DNA from: Verrucomicrobiota bacterium
Lineage (GTDB): Bacteria > Verrucomicrobiota > Verrucomicrobiia > Limisphaerales > J093
NCBI GenBank assembly: GCA_016871715.1
Contig: VHCO01000003.1
Location: forward strand, 17,883 to 81,882
Length of the DNA stretch: 64,000 bases
Reading direction: 5' to 3'
Part shown: piece by piece, positions 46,769-55,479 of the stretch
Layout of the letters: every line of letters starts with the position of its first letter
Position numbering within the stretch: position 1 is the first letter of the stretch
Notes under the pieces: generated by a model
Databases searched by the model: none
Told to the model about the DNA's origin: nothing
The model's input: the letters and a program-made list of their open reading frames with translations, nothing else
Translations under genes and position numbers: made by a program

Positions 46769-46963
46769 TGTTGTGCCTGCGTTGTAGAAACTTAGGAAAA
46801 TAAGAGGGTTAACGGTCTGACTCAGAGGCCACATTTTCTCCACGACCCCTGCCTGTCGCGGAATCGGAATGGGAGTTTGAAGTGCGTTCTTGAGATTTCT
46901 GCGCATTTCTGGCACCATTAGCCGAGCTAGAGCCAGTCTCAGTCCGTTTGGGTAGGTCAATCT

Positions 46964-48736
46964 GTGAAAAGAATCGTGCGGGCAATCCAATGGAAGCGTC
47001 TCGCGGTGCTTCTCGCCGTTGCCGCCTCAATCGAAGGGCGTGCCGACACGATCCTTTGGTCGCATTCGCCGGACCCTGATTTGCTTGCTGACTCGGGAGG
47101 CGACCTTGCCCTTGCCCGGCTACAACCGGCCTCATCCTCATCCTGGAGTCGCCGCTCCGCGGAGGCATCGAGCATCACCGCCCACGCCGACACGGCGCAA
47201 CCCGCTCACCTCACCGCGCGTCGCCCCAAGACGCTTCTCTCGGACGCCAACGCCGACGCTTCCAAAGCAGATTCACCCGAGGACTCAGCCAACAGCGCCG
47301 CTTCTCGTGCCCAGCGGGGCGGGACTGGCCCGCGAGACCGCCTCGTTCCGGCGCGTTACCGGTTGCTCGGCAAATCCAGCAGCGCACCCACTGACCACTC
47401 GGTCGCCGACCCTGTGGGGATGGCGCGCGGGCGATTTACCGGGTTCACAGGCTCGACTTCTCGGCCTTCACAGCAGGCCCCAAACGCTGACTCGCCGAGA
47501 TTCAGCTCGCGAGGCTACGTCTCGATTGTCACGGGGACGCTGCTTCAAACGCAACGCCACCAACTCGACGATCCGCCGGAATCGTCGCTGGACGACCCTG
47601 ACTGGACACTGCGAGCGGGCCATGAAGCCACCGACGAACTGACCTCTGCCGCGGCGGCCGCGGGCGCACCGCCGCGCGCGTCTCGCGACCTCAACCCGAG
47701 CCGTGGCCGAGTTGGGACGTTATTGATCTCCGGGGAGACACCCGAGACTCGGCCGACGCAACAGGTCGCTGGGCTGCTGACCCTCACGCAGGACCACCAC
47801 GCCTACGGGTCGAGTAAGCTGATTCAAGAAGGCGGTACCACTTTGCTCGGCATGAACGCTGGGCGCATGGTGCACAACGCCGTCAGCTTCGGCAGCCCAA
47901 CGCTGAGCGGGACCTCGCCGGCCAGCAGCCTCCAGGGTATCTCGGCCGGCACCCCTGCATCCGGCGCAGGGCCCGGGACGCTCACAGCCTACAACGCGAC
48001 GCTGCCACTCCCCGACGCGCCCGCTGCGGTCGGCGATCTCGAGTCCCCCCAGCCCTCACCCGAGAGGGGCGCCCAACCGGGGACATTGATCGTAACCGGG
48101 GAACGGGTGAAGTCTGGGCCTTTGGCGGTCTCGAGCGGGACCGTGCAACTCACCGCTGCCAACATCGGGCCCAGCACTCCCTTGGAGCCTCCCCCGGCAG
48201 CGACCATCTCGAGTGAAGGCTCGTTCGCCTCTGTCAACTTAGGCCATCGCACCGCGGGTATGGCGGTGTCGATGCCAGGGACGTATGCTTGGACGATCAA
48301 GAACCCGAACGCTGGCGCTGGAGTCGGTTGGGACGTGCTTCAACTGTCTGGCACACTCGATGTGGGCGGCGGCTCGGGAATCCTGACGCTCAACCTCAGC
48401 ACGCTCAACGCCGCCGGGGCACCAGGGTACCTCGAAGGCTTCGATCCGAACACGCGCTACGAGTGGTTGATCGCCACCACCGGCGGACCGGTCACCGGGC
48501 TCGACTTAGACCGGATCCAGATCAACCCGGCGAACTTCATGAACGTCGGCGCTGGCCAAGGCTTCTTCATGCTCAGCGCCGTGACCGATGGGCTCGCCCT
48601 CGAGTACTACCCGGGGCTGGTGGAAACGAGTTTTATCCCCGAGCCTGAGGAATACGCCGCTCTGGCAGGGCTTGGCTTGCTCGGCTTTGCCCTCTGGCGT
48701 CGGCGCTCTCGCCCCGGTCAGCGCGGGGCAAAATGA
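46964..48736 (+). CDS. PEP-CTERM sorting domain protein, Ser/Thr/Pro-rich
   Basis: 590 aa. The start is an ATG/GTG-type codon at 46964 leading into MKRIVRAIQWKRLAVLLAVAASIEGRAD, a signal peptide. Residues about 30-400 are unusually rich in Ser, Thr, Ala, Pro and Asp and have no hydrophobic core, so are probably disordered. From about 420 a beta-rich domain typical of PEP-CTERM exoproteins (GTYAWTIKNPNAGAGVGWDVLQ) leads to the sorting signal IPEPEEYAALAGLGLLGFALWRRR. Exosortase removes such tails during export of surface proteins. Neither exosortase nor its polysaccharide genes lie in this window. Confidence 0.85.
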   Translation: MKRIVRAIQWKRLAVLLAVAASIEGRADTILWSHSPDPDLLADSGGDLALARLQPASSSSWSRRSAEASSITAHADTAQPAHLTARRPKTLLSDANADASKADSPEDSANSAASRAQRGGTGPRDRLVPARYRLLGKSSSAPTDHSVADPVGMARGRFTGFTGSTSRPSQQAPNADSPRFSSRGYVSIVTGTLLQTQRHQLDDPPESSLDDPDWTLRAGHEATDELTSAAAAAGAPPRASRDLNPSRGRVGTLLISGETPETRPTQQVAGLLTLTQDHHAYGSSKLIQEGGTTLLGMNAGRMVHNAVSFGSPTLSGTSPASSLQGISAGTPASGAGPGTLTAYNATLPLPDAPAAVGDLESPQPSPERGAQPGTLIVTGERVKSGPLAVSSGTVQLTAANIGPSTPLEPPPAATISSEGSFASVNLGHRTAGMAVSMPGTYAWTIKNPNAGAGVGWDVLQLSGTLDVGGGSGILTLNLSTLNAAGAPGYLEGFDPNTRYEWLIATTGGPVTGLDLDRIQINPANFMNVGAGQGFFMLSAVTDGLALEYYPGLVETSFIPEPEEYAALAGLGLLGFALWRRRSRPGQRGAK

Positions 48737-48751
48737 GCCGGGCCGACCGGA

Positions 48752-49633
48752 TCAGGTCCCGGCGACCTCCTCGAACACGAACGCGCCGTACCCCACGACC
48801 CGGTCGCGCGGCCCGGCGGTGTCCCCCGAGTTGCGGAGATCGACCGTCCGGCAGCGGAGGTTCTTCTGGCGCGCCAGGCGGAGCAGGCCCCGGATGGGCT
48901 GCCAGCCACAAGCGCATTGGCTGTCGAGTCGGTCCCCCTCCAACGACTCGATGCGCGTCGCCGTCGTGCGGTCCAGGGCGCGCGCAGCCGCGTGGTCACG
49001 GTAGTGGCTGAGGTCGGAACTGACCACCACGCACGTCTCCCGACTGCCCCAGAGTAAAGCCAGTGCGTTGCCGACCTCTTCCGCACTCGCTTCGCCCACC
49101 AGCAAGGGCACGATGGCGAAATCGTCCAAGACCCGTTGCAGGAAGGGCAATTGAACCTCCAAACAGTGCTCGGGCCGATGGGCGCGCTCGGACACCCGCA
49201 CTTCGGACAATCGCGATACCCGATCCACCGCCGCCCGATCCACCGCCACCGTGCCGAGCGGCGTGGCGAAACCGTCCGCTTCCGGCGCCGCCAACCCAGT
49301 GAATTGTTCGTAATGCGATGGGCCCAGCAACACCACGCGCCGGAACTGCTCGCGTCCCTGGGCCAGTCGCGCGTAAGCCGAGCCGGCGATGGGCCCGGAA
49401 AACTCGTAACCGGCATGCGGCGCAACGATTGCCTTGGGCGCCGGCCCGGCCAGGCCTTGCGCCGCTCGAACATAACCGTCCACGTCGCTACCCAACCGCG
49501 CAGGTTCGGCGGGGTAGAATCGGCCGGCTTGGGCTGCCAAACGGACCACCCAACTCGCATCCGGAGGGTTCATCTTCATCGCGCTATTCAGGCTGTACTC
49601 CGCGCGACGCGCCTGGGGCTGACTCACAGGCAT
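48752..49633 (-). CDS. amrB: AmmeMemoRadiSam system protein B (MEMO1 family)
   Basis: 293 aa (an internal ATG near residue 19 or 21 is possible). The MEMO fold motifs are APHAGYEFSGPIAGSAYA, LLGPSHY, PLGTVAVD, EHCLEVQLPFLQ and VVSSDLSHYRD; the conserved His, Asp and Cys residues that line the metal-binding pocket (related to extradiol dioxygenases) are present. The physiological reaction is not established. It overlaps the upstream radical SAM gene by 50 bp, so the two are coupled. Confidence 0.9.
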   Translation of the reverse strand: MPVSQPQARRAEYSLNSAMKMNPPDASWVVRLAAQAGRFYPAEPARLGSDVDGYVRAAQGLAGPAPKAIVAPHAGYEFSGPIAGSAYARLAQGREQFRRVVLLGPSHYEQFTGLAAPEADGFATPLGTVAVDRAAVDRVSRLSEVRVSERAHRPEHCLEVQLPFLQRVLDDFAIVPLLVGEASAEEVGNALALLWGSRETCVVVSSDLSHYRDHAAARALDRTTATRIESLEGDRLDSQCACGWQPIRGLLRLARQKNLRCRTVDLRNSGDTAGPRDRVVGYGAFVFEEVAGT

Positions 49634-50816
49634 GCCTGTCGGCCTGAGCGGTGGGTGCCATTGCTTCGTCCTCAGGCCAACGCCCTGGGATGGATCGGTG
49701 GCACTTAGGACACTGGCCGGCGCCCGTCATCCGATAGGCTTGCACCACGAAACCGTGGCGCGCGATCAGCCTCTCGCCGCAACCGGGGCAGCGAGTGTCC
49801 TCCCAACGCCCCACGCGCCCGGGGAGGTTCCCCGCGTACACAAAGCGCAGGCCTTCGCCTGCGCCAATCTCCGCCGCCCGGAGCAGATCGTTCACCTGAG
49901 TCGACCGCGGTTCGGTCATTCGGTAATCTGGGTGAAAGGCCGTGACGTGCCAGGGAATGTCCGGGCTTACCGAGGCCAGAAACCGCGCCAGGTCGCGCAG
50001 TTCCTGCTCATCGTCGTTGAAGTCGGGCACCAATAACGTCACGACCTCGAGCCACAAACCCCGGGCGTGCACCAGGCGAATCGTCTCGGTCACCTGCGCT
50101 AGCGTTCCCCCGAGCGAGCGGTACGTGCGATCACGAAAGCTCTTCAGATCCACTTTGCAGGCCGACAACCATGGCTGAAGAAAATCCAGAGCCTCGGCCG
50201 TGGCGTTGCCGTTCGAGACGAAGGCGCAGAGCAGACCGGCAGCCGCGGCTCGTTCGAAGATCGCCGCCGCCCATTCCGCCGTGATCAGGGGCTCGTTGTA
50301 ACTGGACACCATCAGGCGCGCTCCCTGCCGCTGGGCCGCAGCGACCAACCGCTCGGGGGTCGTAGCCTGGATCCGAGACTCGGCGGCCACGTCCCGCAAG
50401 GCTTGGCTGGTGATCCAGTTCTGGCAGTAGCTACAATGAAAGTCGCAGCCCAACATCCCGAACGTCAACGCCCCACTCCCGGGGTACACGTGAAAGAACG
50501 GCTTCTTCTCGACCGGATCGCAAGCCGCCCCGGCCACGTAGCCGAACGGCACGCGCAACTGACCGCCGGCATTGAACCGCACCTTGCAGATGCCGCGCCG
50601 GCCCTCCGGGATCAGACAGCGATGCCCGCAGGCCACACAACGAAGGCGCTCTCCCTCCGCGCGCCACAACCTCCCAACCACCGTGCGCCCATCTAGCACC
50701 TCGGCCAACCGCGCATTGGCCACCGGCACCCGCCGCGGCGCCGCGCCATGCCTGCTCGGGAGAAGGGCATCGCCCTCGGCCGGTTCGTTTGAGCCTGCGT
50801 CCGCCATCGCTCGCAA
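49584..50816 (-). CDS. amrS: AmmeMemoRadiSam system radical SAM enzyme
   Basis: 410 aa. The radical SAM cluster is GCDFHCSYCQNW (Cys124, Cys128, Cys131). Ahead of it is a Cys-rich zinc-type segment (RCVACGHRC...GICKVR) and behind the barrel a second CPGCGE...CPKC zinc ribbon, as usual for this PflA-like family. The first 30 residues are a variable extension, so a later start is possible. Partner AmmeMemoRadiSam B overlaps it; the third member, AMMECR1/A, is not adjacent. The reaction is unknown. Confidence 0.9.
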   Translation of the reverse strand: MRAMADAGSNEPAEGDALLPSRHGAAPRRVPVANARLAEVLDGRTVVGRLWRAEGERLRCVACGHRCLIPEGRRGICKVRFNAGGQLRVPFGYVAGAACDPVEKKPFFHVYPGSGALTFGMLGCDFHCSYCQNWITSQALRDVAAESRIQATTPERLVAAAQRQGARLMVSSYNEPLITAEWAAAIFERAAAAGLLCAFVSNGNATAEALDFLQPWLSACKVDLKSFRDRTYRSLGGTLAQVTETIRLVHARGLWLEVVTLLVPDFNDDEQELRDLARFLASVSPDIPWHVTAFHPDYRMTEPRSTQVNDLLRAAEIGAGEGLRFVYAGNLPGRVGRWEDTRCPGCGERLIARHGFVVQAYRMTGAGQCPKCHRSIPGRWPEDEAMAPTAQADRHACESAPGASRGVQPE

Positions 50817-51011
50817 TCACCCGAAATGTAACCCGATCGAGCGCTTTGCCAACGGGAATCTCTGCACGCGGGTCGATGTCCTGTGGCGCACCGCTTGCGA
50901 GCTCACCATCGAAGCTTCGAAGCCAGCGAACCAGTGCCCCCCCACAAGCGGCTCGGCAACCCCGCATTTCGCTTGGTCTTCCCACCCAGGCCCCCTATGC
51001 TCCGTCCCCGG

Positions 51012-52328
51012 ATGACTCTAGCGGAGCAGGTCAGACAGGCGGGAGTGGTTGGCGCCGGCGGCGGCGGGTTCCCAACCCACGTGAAGCTGGCGGCGAAGGC
51101 CGACACGGTGATCGCTAACGGCGCCGAGTGCGAACCGTTGCTGCACAAGGACGCCGCCGTGATGGAACATCAGGCCAAAGCCCTGGTGCGCGGCATGCAG
51201 TTGAGCATGGCCGCGGTCGGCGCCCCCGACGGGGTCATCGCCATCAAGGCCAAAAAACAGCGCGCCGTCGAGGCTGTCCAAGCCGCCTGCCACGGCACCG
51301 CGGTGCGCGTGCAGTTGCTCGGGGATTACTACCCTGCCGGGGACGAGTACGACCTGGTCTTTACCGTTACAGGACGCCTCATCCCCCCAGCCGGCATCCC
51401 GATCCAGGTCGGCGTGGTCGTCAACAACGTCGAGACCCTGGTCAACGTCGCGGCGGCCCACGAAGGCAAGCCCGTAACCCATAAGACCGTCACCCTCGCC
51501 GGGGCCGTCCGGCGACCCGTGACCCTCAGCGTGCCGGTCGGAACCACCTTCCGCGACGCCATCGAGGCCACCGGCGGTTTCGCCACAGACCAACCCGTGC
51601 TCTGCATCGGCGGCCTCATGATGGGCGAGACCACCGAGGATTTGGACGCCCCCATCACAAAGACCGCCACCGGCGTGGTCGTCCTGCCCCGGGACCACCG
51701 CATCGTCCAGCGCAAGCTCAAGCCGGCAGCCGCGCAAAACCAAATCGGCAAGTCCGCCTGCGACCAATGCCGTTACTGCACCGAGTATTGCCCGCGCTTC
51801 CTGCTCGGTTACGCGGTCGAACCCCACCAAGTCATGCGCAGCTTGGCCTTCACCGCCACCGGCAACGATTACTGGAACCAATGGGCCGCCCTCTGCTGCG
51901 CCTGCGGCCTGTGCACCCTCTACGCCTGTCCCGAAGAGTTGTTCCCGAAAGAGGCTTGCGACCAATCTAAGGTCGAGATGCGCCGCGCCGGACTCAAGTG
52001 GACCGGTGCGTCCACTGTCAAACCGCACGGGATGCGCGAAGGCCGGCGGGTCCCCATCAAGACCCTCATGAAGAAGCTGTACATCCAGCAGTACGACGAT
52101 CCGGCCCTCTGGCAAGCCGCCACCCTCGAACCGGCGCAAGTGGTCTTGCCGCTCAAACAGTCCGCCGGCGTCGCCAATCAACCCCTGGTCAAGCCGGGCG
52201 ACCGCGTCCAGGCCGGGCAGGCCTTGGGCCAGATCCCGCCCAACGCCCTCGGCGCGGTCATCCATGCCCCCTTCGCCGGGCGTGTCGCCTCCGTCACTGA
52301 CCGCATCGTCTTGGAGAGAACCGCATGA
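51012..52328 (+). CDS. pduS: PduS-like flavo-iron-sulfur protein (RnfC-related)
   Basis: I chose ATG 51012 (438 aa, MTLAEQVRQAGVVGAGGGGFPTH), the PduS-type N-terminus; ATG 50997 is a close alternative. Motifs: GAGGGGFPTHVKLAAKADTVIANGAECEPLL (NADH/FMN-type domain as in complex I 51-kDa and RnfC), an SLBB-like domain (about 150-250), two 4Fe-4S motifs CDQCRYCTEYCP and CCACGLCTLYACP (about 255-320) and a C-terminal barrel-sandwich (about 375-435). PduS reduces cobalamin or passes electrons to the microcompartment lumen through PduT. The next gene overlaps by ATGA and is PduT-like, which decides the assignment over RnfC. Confidence 0.88.
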   Translation: MTLAEQVRQAGVVGAGGGGFPTHVKLAAKADTVIANGAECEPLLHKDAAVMEHQAKALVRGMQLSMAAVGAPDGVIAIKAKKQRAVEAVQAACHGTAVRVQLLGDYYPAGDEYDLVFTVTGRLIPPAGIPIQVGVVVNNVETLVNVAAAHEGKPVTHKTVTLAGAVRRPVTLSVPVGTTFRDAIEATGGFATDQPVLCIGGLMMGETTEDLDAPITKTATGVVVLPRDHRIVQRKLKPAAAQNQIGKSACDQCRYCTEYCPRFLLGYAVEPHQVMRSLAFTATGNDYWNQWAALCCACGLCTLYACPEELFPKEACDQSKVEMRRAGLKWTGASTVKPHGMREGRRVPIKTLMKKLYIQQYDDPALWQAATLEPAQVVLPLKQSAGVANQPLVKPGDRVQAGQALGQIPPNALGAVIHAPFAGRVASVTDRIVLERTA

Positions 52329-52876
52329 GCGAGAAATCGATCGGGTTAATCGAACTATCGAGTGTAGCCTCAGGCTTCGAGGTCGCCGACACCATGCTCA
52401 AGGCTGGGAACGTCCGCCTGCTCTTGTCGCGGTCCATCTGCTCCGGCAAGTACATGGTCCTCATCGGCGGCGAAACCGCCGCAGTCCAGGCCGCCGTCGC
52501 CGCCGGGGCCACCGCCGCCAATGGCTGCCTGATCGACCAGTTCGTCATCGCCAACGTCCACCCCGAGGTCTTCACCGCCCTCGGCCGCTCCACCCCGGCT
52601 GAACCCAACGGCGCGTTGGGCATCCTCGAATCGTTCAACGTCGCCACCCTCATCCAGGGCGCCGACGCCGCCGCCAAAGCGGCGGCGGTCACCTTGCTCG
52701 AAATCCGATTGGCCATGGCCCTGGGCGGTAAAGCGTTTTGCACCATGACCGGCGATGTCGGCTCGGTCCAGTCCGCCATGGCCGCTGGCCGTCGAATCAT
52801 CAGCGACGCCGGTGTCTTGGTGAATGCCGTGCTCATCTCGCGGCCGCATCCGGACGTCTACCGCGAAGTCGTCTGA
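52325..52876 (+). CDS. pduT: PduT-like bacterial microcompartment shell trimer protein
   Basis: 183 aa, nearly the length of enterobacterial PduT (184). Two BMC domains in tandem occupy about 4-85 and 96-175 (SIGLIELSSVASGFEVADTML; ALGILESFNVATLIQGADAA). The pore loop reads SRSICSGKY with Cys39, equivalent to PduT Cys38 that holds a 4Fe-4S cluster on the trimer axis. It should form pseudohexameric trimers in a shell facet and shuttle electrons for the PduS-like partner. No BMC-H, BMC-P or encapsulated enzyme gene is in the window. Confidence 0.93.
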   Translation: MSEKSIGLIELSSVASGFEVADTMLKAGNVRLLLSRSICSGKYMVLIGGETAAVQAAVAAGATAANGCLIDQFVIANVHPEVFTALGRSTPAEPNGALGILESFNVATLIQGADAAAKAAAVTLLEIRLAMALGGKAFCTMTGDVGSVQSAMAAGRRIISDAGVLVNAVLISRPHPDVYREVV

Positions 52877-52983
52877 GCCGGCGCCGGGTGCACCCCGTCC
52901 CTCCCATGAACCCCGAGCCCGACCCTCCCGTCGCCGCAGCCAGATCCTGATGAGACCTTGGGATCGACAGCCGTCTGCGGGTA

Positions 52984-53061
52984 GCAGGGCGCGCAGTCCT
53001 CTGCGCGCCGAACCACGGTGGACCCGGGAGACTGCGGCGCGCAGAGGACTGCGCGCCCTGC
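52984..53061. repeat. Perfect 27-bp inverted repeat (78-bp palindromic element)
   Basis: 52984-53010 and 53035-53061 are exact reverse complements separated by 24 bp. Each arm also contains its own small palindrome (GCGCGCAG-TCCT-CTGCGCGC). The element is intergenic, between the pduT-like gene and the aldo/keto reductase gene. It resembles a MITE or REP-type repeat and would fold into a very stable cruciform or RNA hairpin, possibly serving as a terminator. Confidence 0.85.
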
Positions 53062-53119
53062 CGACTTGCAGTCCACCGCGGCAACTCATCAGTGACCCAG
53101 CATCCTGAAAGGCAACGCC

Positions 53120-54034
53120 ATGGCCTCACCCCGCCTAACCCGCCGTCAATTCCTGACCCGAACCGCCACCGTCCTGGGCGCAGCCATGTTGCCTCCGCTC
53201 GGAGCGGGCGAACCCGCCCCTGCCCCGGCCCAGACCGCCAAACGCACCGCGGTCGACCAGGTGACACTGGGCAAGACCGGTCTGAAGCTCAGCCGCTTGG
53301 GCATCGGTACGGGCAGCAACAGTGGCGAAGTCCAACACGCGCTCGGGCGGCAAGGCTTCGACCGCTTGATCCGCTACGCCTACGACCAAGGCATCACCTA
53401 CATCGACGCCGCGCAGAGCTACCACACCTTCGAGTGGATTGGCGGCGCGATCAAGGGGTTGCCGCGCGAGAAGCTCTTCATCCAGTCCAAGATCCCCGGC
53501 GCGCCGGAGCGGGCTATGGAGGTCATCGACCGGCATCGCAAGGTGTTCAACACCGACTACATCGACAGCATGCTCTGCCATTACGCCACCACCGACACCT
53601 GGGACGAGGAGCGGAAGCGGGTCATGGACGTCTTCGCCGAGGCGAAAGCCAAAAAGATCATCCTCGCGCACGGGGTCTCCTGTCACGGCCTGCCCGCTTT
53701 GACCCGCGCCACCAAAGTCGACTGGGTGGACGCCCACCTCGTCCGCATCAATCCCCAGGGACACAAAGTCGACGGCGCAACCTTCGACTTCAACTGCCCA
53801 GGCGATGTGCCCTCCGCTCTGGCCGAGATCAAGGCTATGCGCGCCCAAGGCCGGGGCATCATCGGCATGAAACTCATCGGGAACGGCGACTTCACCCAAC
53901 CCGAGCAGCGCGACCGGTCCATCCGCTTCGCCTACCAATCCGGTCTGCTGGACGCCGCCGTCATCGGGTTCAAGAGCACCGCGGAAATCGATGAAGCCAT
54001 TCAACGGATTAACCGCGCCCTGGCCGAAGCCTGA
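53120..54034 (+). CDS. Tat-exported aldo/keto reductase
   Basis: 304 aa. The N-terminus [24 protein letters not shown] is a twin-arginine signal (TRRQFLT), so the enzyme is predicted to be exported folded. The AKR core follows: [33 protein letters not shown] (Asp/Tyr), LFIQSKIPG (Lys) and DSMLCHY (the usual His), giving a complete tetrad. The C-terminal 45 residues replace the usual cofactor loop with [15 protein letters not shown]. Such Tat-AKRs are common in Planctomycetes and Verrucomicrobia; the substrate is unknown. Confidence 0.85.
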   Translation: MASPRLTRRQFLTRTATVLGAAMLPPLGAGEPAPAPAQTAKRTAVDQVTLGKTGLKLSRLGIGTGSNSGEVQHALGRQGFDRLIRYAYDQGITYIDAAQSYHTFEWIGGAIKGLPREKLFIQSKIPGAPERAMEVIDRHRKVFNTDYIDSMLCHYATTDTWDEERKRVMDVFAEAKAKKIILAHGVSCHGLPALTRATKVDWVDAHLVRINPQGHKVDGATFDFNCPGDVPSALAEIKAMRAQGRGIIGMKLIGNGDFTQPEQRDRSIRFAYQSGLLDAAVIGFKSTAEIDEAIQRINRALAEA

Positions 54035-54554
54035 GCGCCTCGAGGTCAGGCACAATCCCAGCTCTGTCCGTCACCCCGCGTCGTCAACGGCGCGGCCCCG
54101 CGGCTTTACCCTGATCGAGCTCTTGGTGGTCATTGCCATCATTGCCATTCTGGCTGGGATGTTGTTACCGGCGCTGGCGGGGGCCAAGGTCAAGGCCCAG
54201 GGGATTAAGTGCCTGGCCAACATGATGTTCATCGATGAGCATCCTGCCAGCATTAACGACGGCGGCTTCGGCTTTCGCATGCCCAATAACCTCGCCGATA
54301 CCCGCACCCAAGGCTGGGTGGATTACCCGGCCGGCTTCCACAACAACGCCGGCGCCCTCTCGTTCATCGATGGCCATGCCGAGACCCATAAGTGGGTCGA
54401 AAGCACTTCCACCGCCGCCAGCAGCGGCCTGGGGGCCAAGGTCACCGAATTGGGCCGGCTCCACAACGGCCGCACCCCCAACCACCGCGACGTCTGGTGG
54501 ATGGCGCAACGAACCTCGTCGCCGGACGAGGGAACAGATCCCTGGGGTAACTGA
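53991..54554 (+). pseudogene. Pseudopilin-like gene with an internal in-frame deletion
   Basis: The 187-aa frame begins inside the end of the aldo/keto reductase gene (ATG 53991; no other start lies before the prepilin segment). The prepilin signal [28 protein letters not shown] is intact, but GIKCLANM is joined directly to [12 protein letters not shown] (about residue 78, nt 54225). In the full-length paralogue at 23953 about 130 residues separate these two elements. The C-terminal [20 protein letters not shown] (DGHAE motif) is kept. It is therefore an internally deleted copy with an uncertain start, probably non-functional. Confidence 0.7.
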
Positions 54555-54712
54555 GCCAGCCCGGCACTTGTGCGGGACGCGGAATGGATAGCTCCCGGGC
54601 TGCGCGCCGCCTCGCCTCGGCCCCGGCCCATCCGGCCTCATAGCAGTCCCGGCATCGAGGGCACGCGCCGCAGAAAGCTTGCAGGCCACCCCTGCCACCG
54701 TAGACTGCACCC

Positions 54713-55345
54713 ATGAAACACATCTCGCTGATCGCCGCTACTCTGCTCCTCGCCGCTAGCTCCCACGCCCTCGCCGCGGATTCCGAGGACGGCTTTGTCT
54801 CGCTCTTCGACGGGCGCACCTTCGAGGGCTGGAAGCCGGCCACGGAAAACTCGAGCACCTGGAAGATCGAGGACGGGGCCCTCACCACCCGCGGGCCGCG
54901 CTGTCACCTGTTCTACGTCGGCGACCCCAAGCCGTTCCGCAACTTCGAGCTCAAAGTGGACGTCTTCTCCGAGAAGAACTCGAATGGAGGCATCTACTTC
55001 CACACCCGCTACCAAGAGGTCGGGTGGCCCAAGTACGGCTTCGAGTGCCAAGTCAATAACACCCATAGCGACTGGAAGAAGACCGGCAGCCTCTACGACG
55101 TGGTGAACGTGAGCGGTTCGCCCGCCCAAGATGGCCAGTGGTGGACGCAGCATATCGCCGTTCAAAACAACAAGGTCACCGTCCGCGTCAACGGCCAGAT
55201 CGTCCTCGAGTACACCGAGCCGCCCGGAGCTCAGCCGCGCTCGGATTACACCCGCAAACTCGACGAGGGCACCTTCGCCCTCCAAGCCCACGACCCCAAG
55301 AGCGTCATCCGCTTCAAGAACATCCGCGTCAAGCGGCTCGAATAG
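54713..55345 (+). CDS. Secreted single-domain DUF1080 protein
   Basis: 210 aa. Signal peptide MKHISLIAATLLLAASSHALA, then one DUF1080 (3-keto-disaccharide hydrolase-type) domain: FVSLFDGRTFEGWKPA, LKVDVFSEKNSNGGIYFHTR, YGFECQVNNTH, and the closing IRFKNIRVKRLE. A periplasmic sugar-processing role is inferred from the family. It is followed on the same strand by a DUF6941-like gene. Confidence 0.88.
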   Translation: MKHISLIAATLLLAASSHALAADSEDGFVSLFDGRTFEGWKPATENSSTWKIEDGALTTRGPRCHLFYVGDPKPFRNFELKVDVFSEKNSNGGIYFHTRYQEVGWPKYGFECQVNNTHSDWKKTGSLYDVVNVSGSPAQDGQWWTQHIAVQNNKVTVRVNGQIVLEYTEPPGAQPRSDYTRKLDEGTFALQAHDPKSVIRFKNIRVKRLE

Positions 55346-55479
55346 GCTGCGGCCAGCCCACCCGTCGCCGGCCGATTCCATCCGCCCGCGGGCCGCTGCG
55401 GCCACTCGCCGCCCACCTCGACCCCGGGCCGTCGGAGTGGCCTCGGCCACCGGCATCGACAGGCGCCGCCGATCCGCCC

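Larger units (their letters stand above)
46192..46963. other. Long intergenic region with structured RNA and promoter
   Basis: About 770 bp between divergent genes without a credible coding frame. From left to right it contains the upstream region of the minus-strand gene, a chain of perfect stem-loops ending in a T-rich tract (46478-46575) and a strong promoter-like pair at 46741-46768. The sequence after 46740 is AT-richer than the genome average (for instance AACTTAGGAAAATAAGAG near 46790). Confidence 0.6.

Noticed and set aside
51012..52328. Assignment of the gene as RnfC of an Rnf complex
   Set aside because: No other rnf genes follow; the overlapping BMC-T gene with a PduT-type Cys pore favours PduS.
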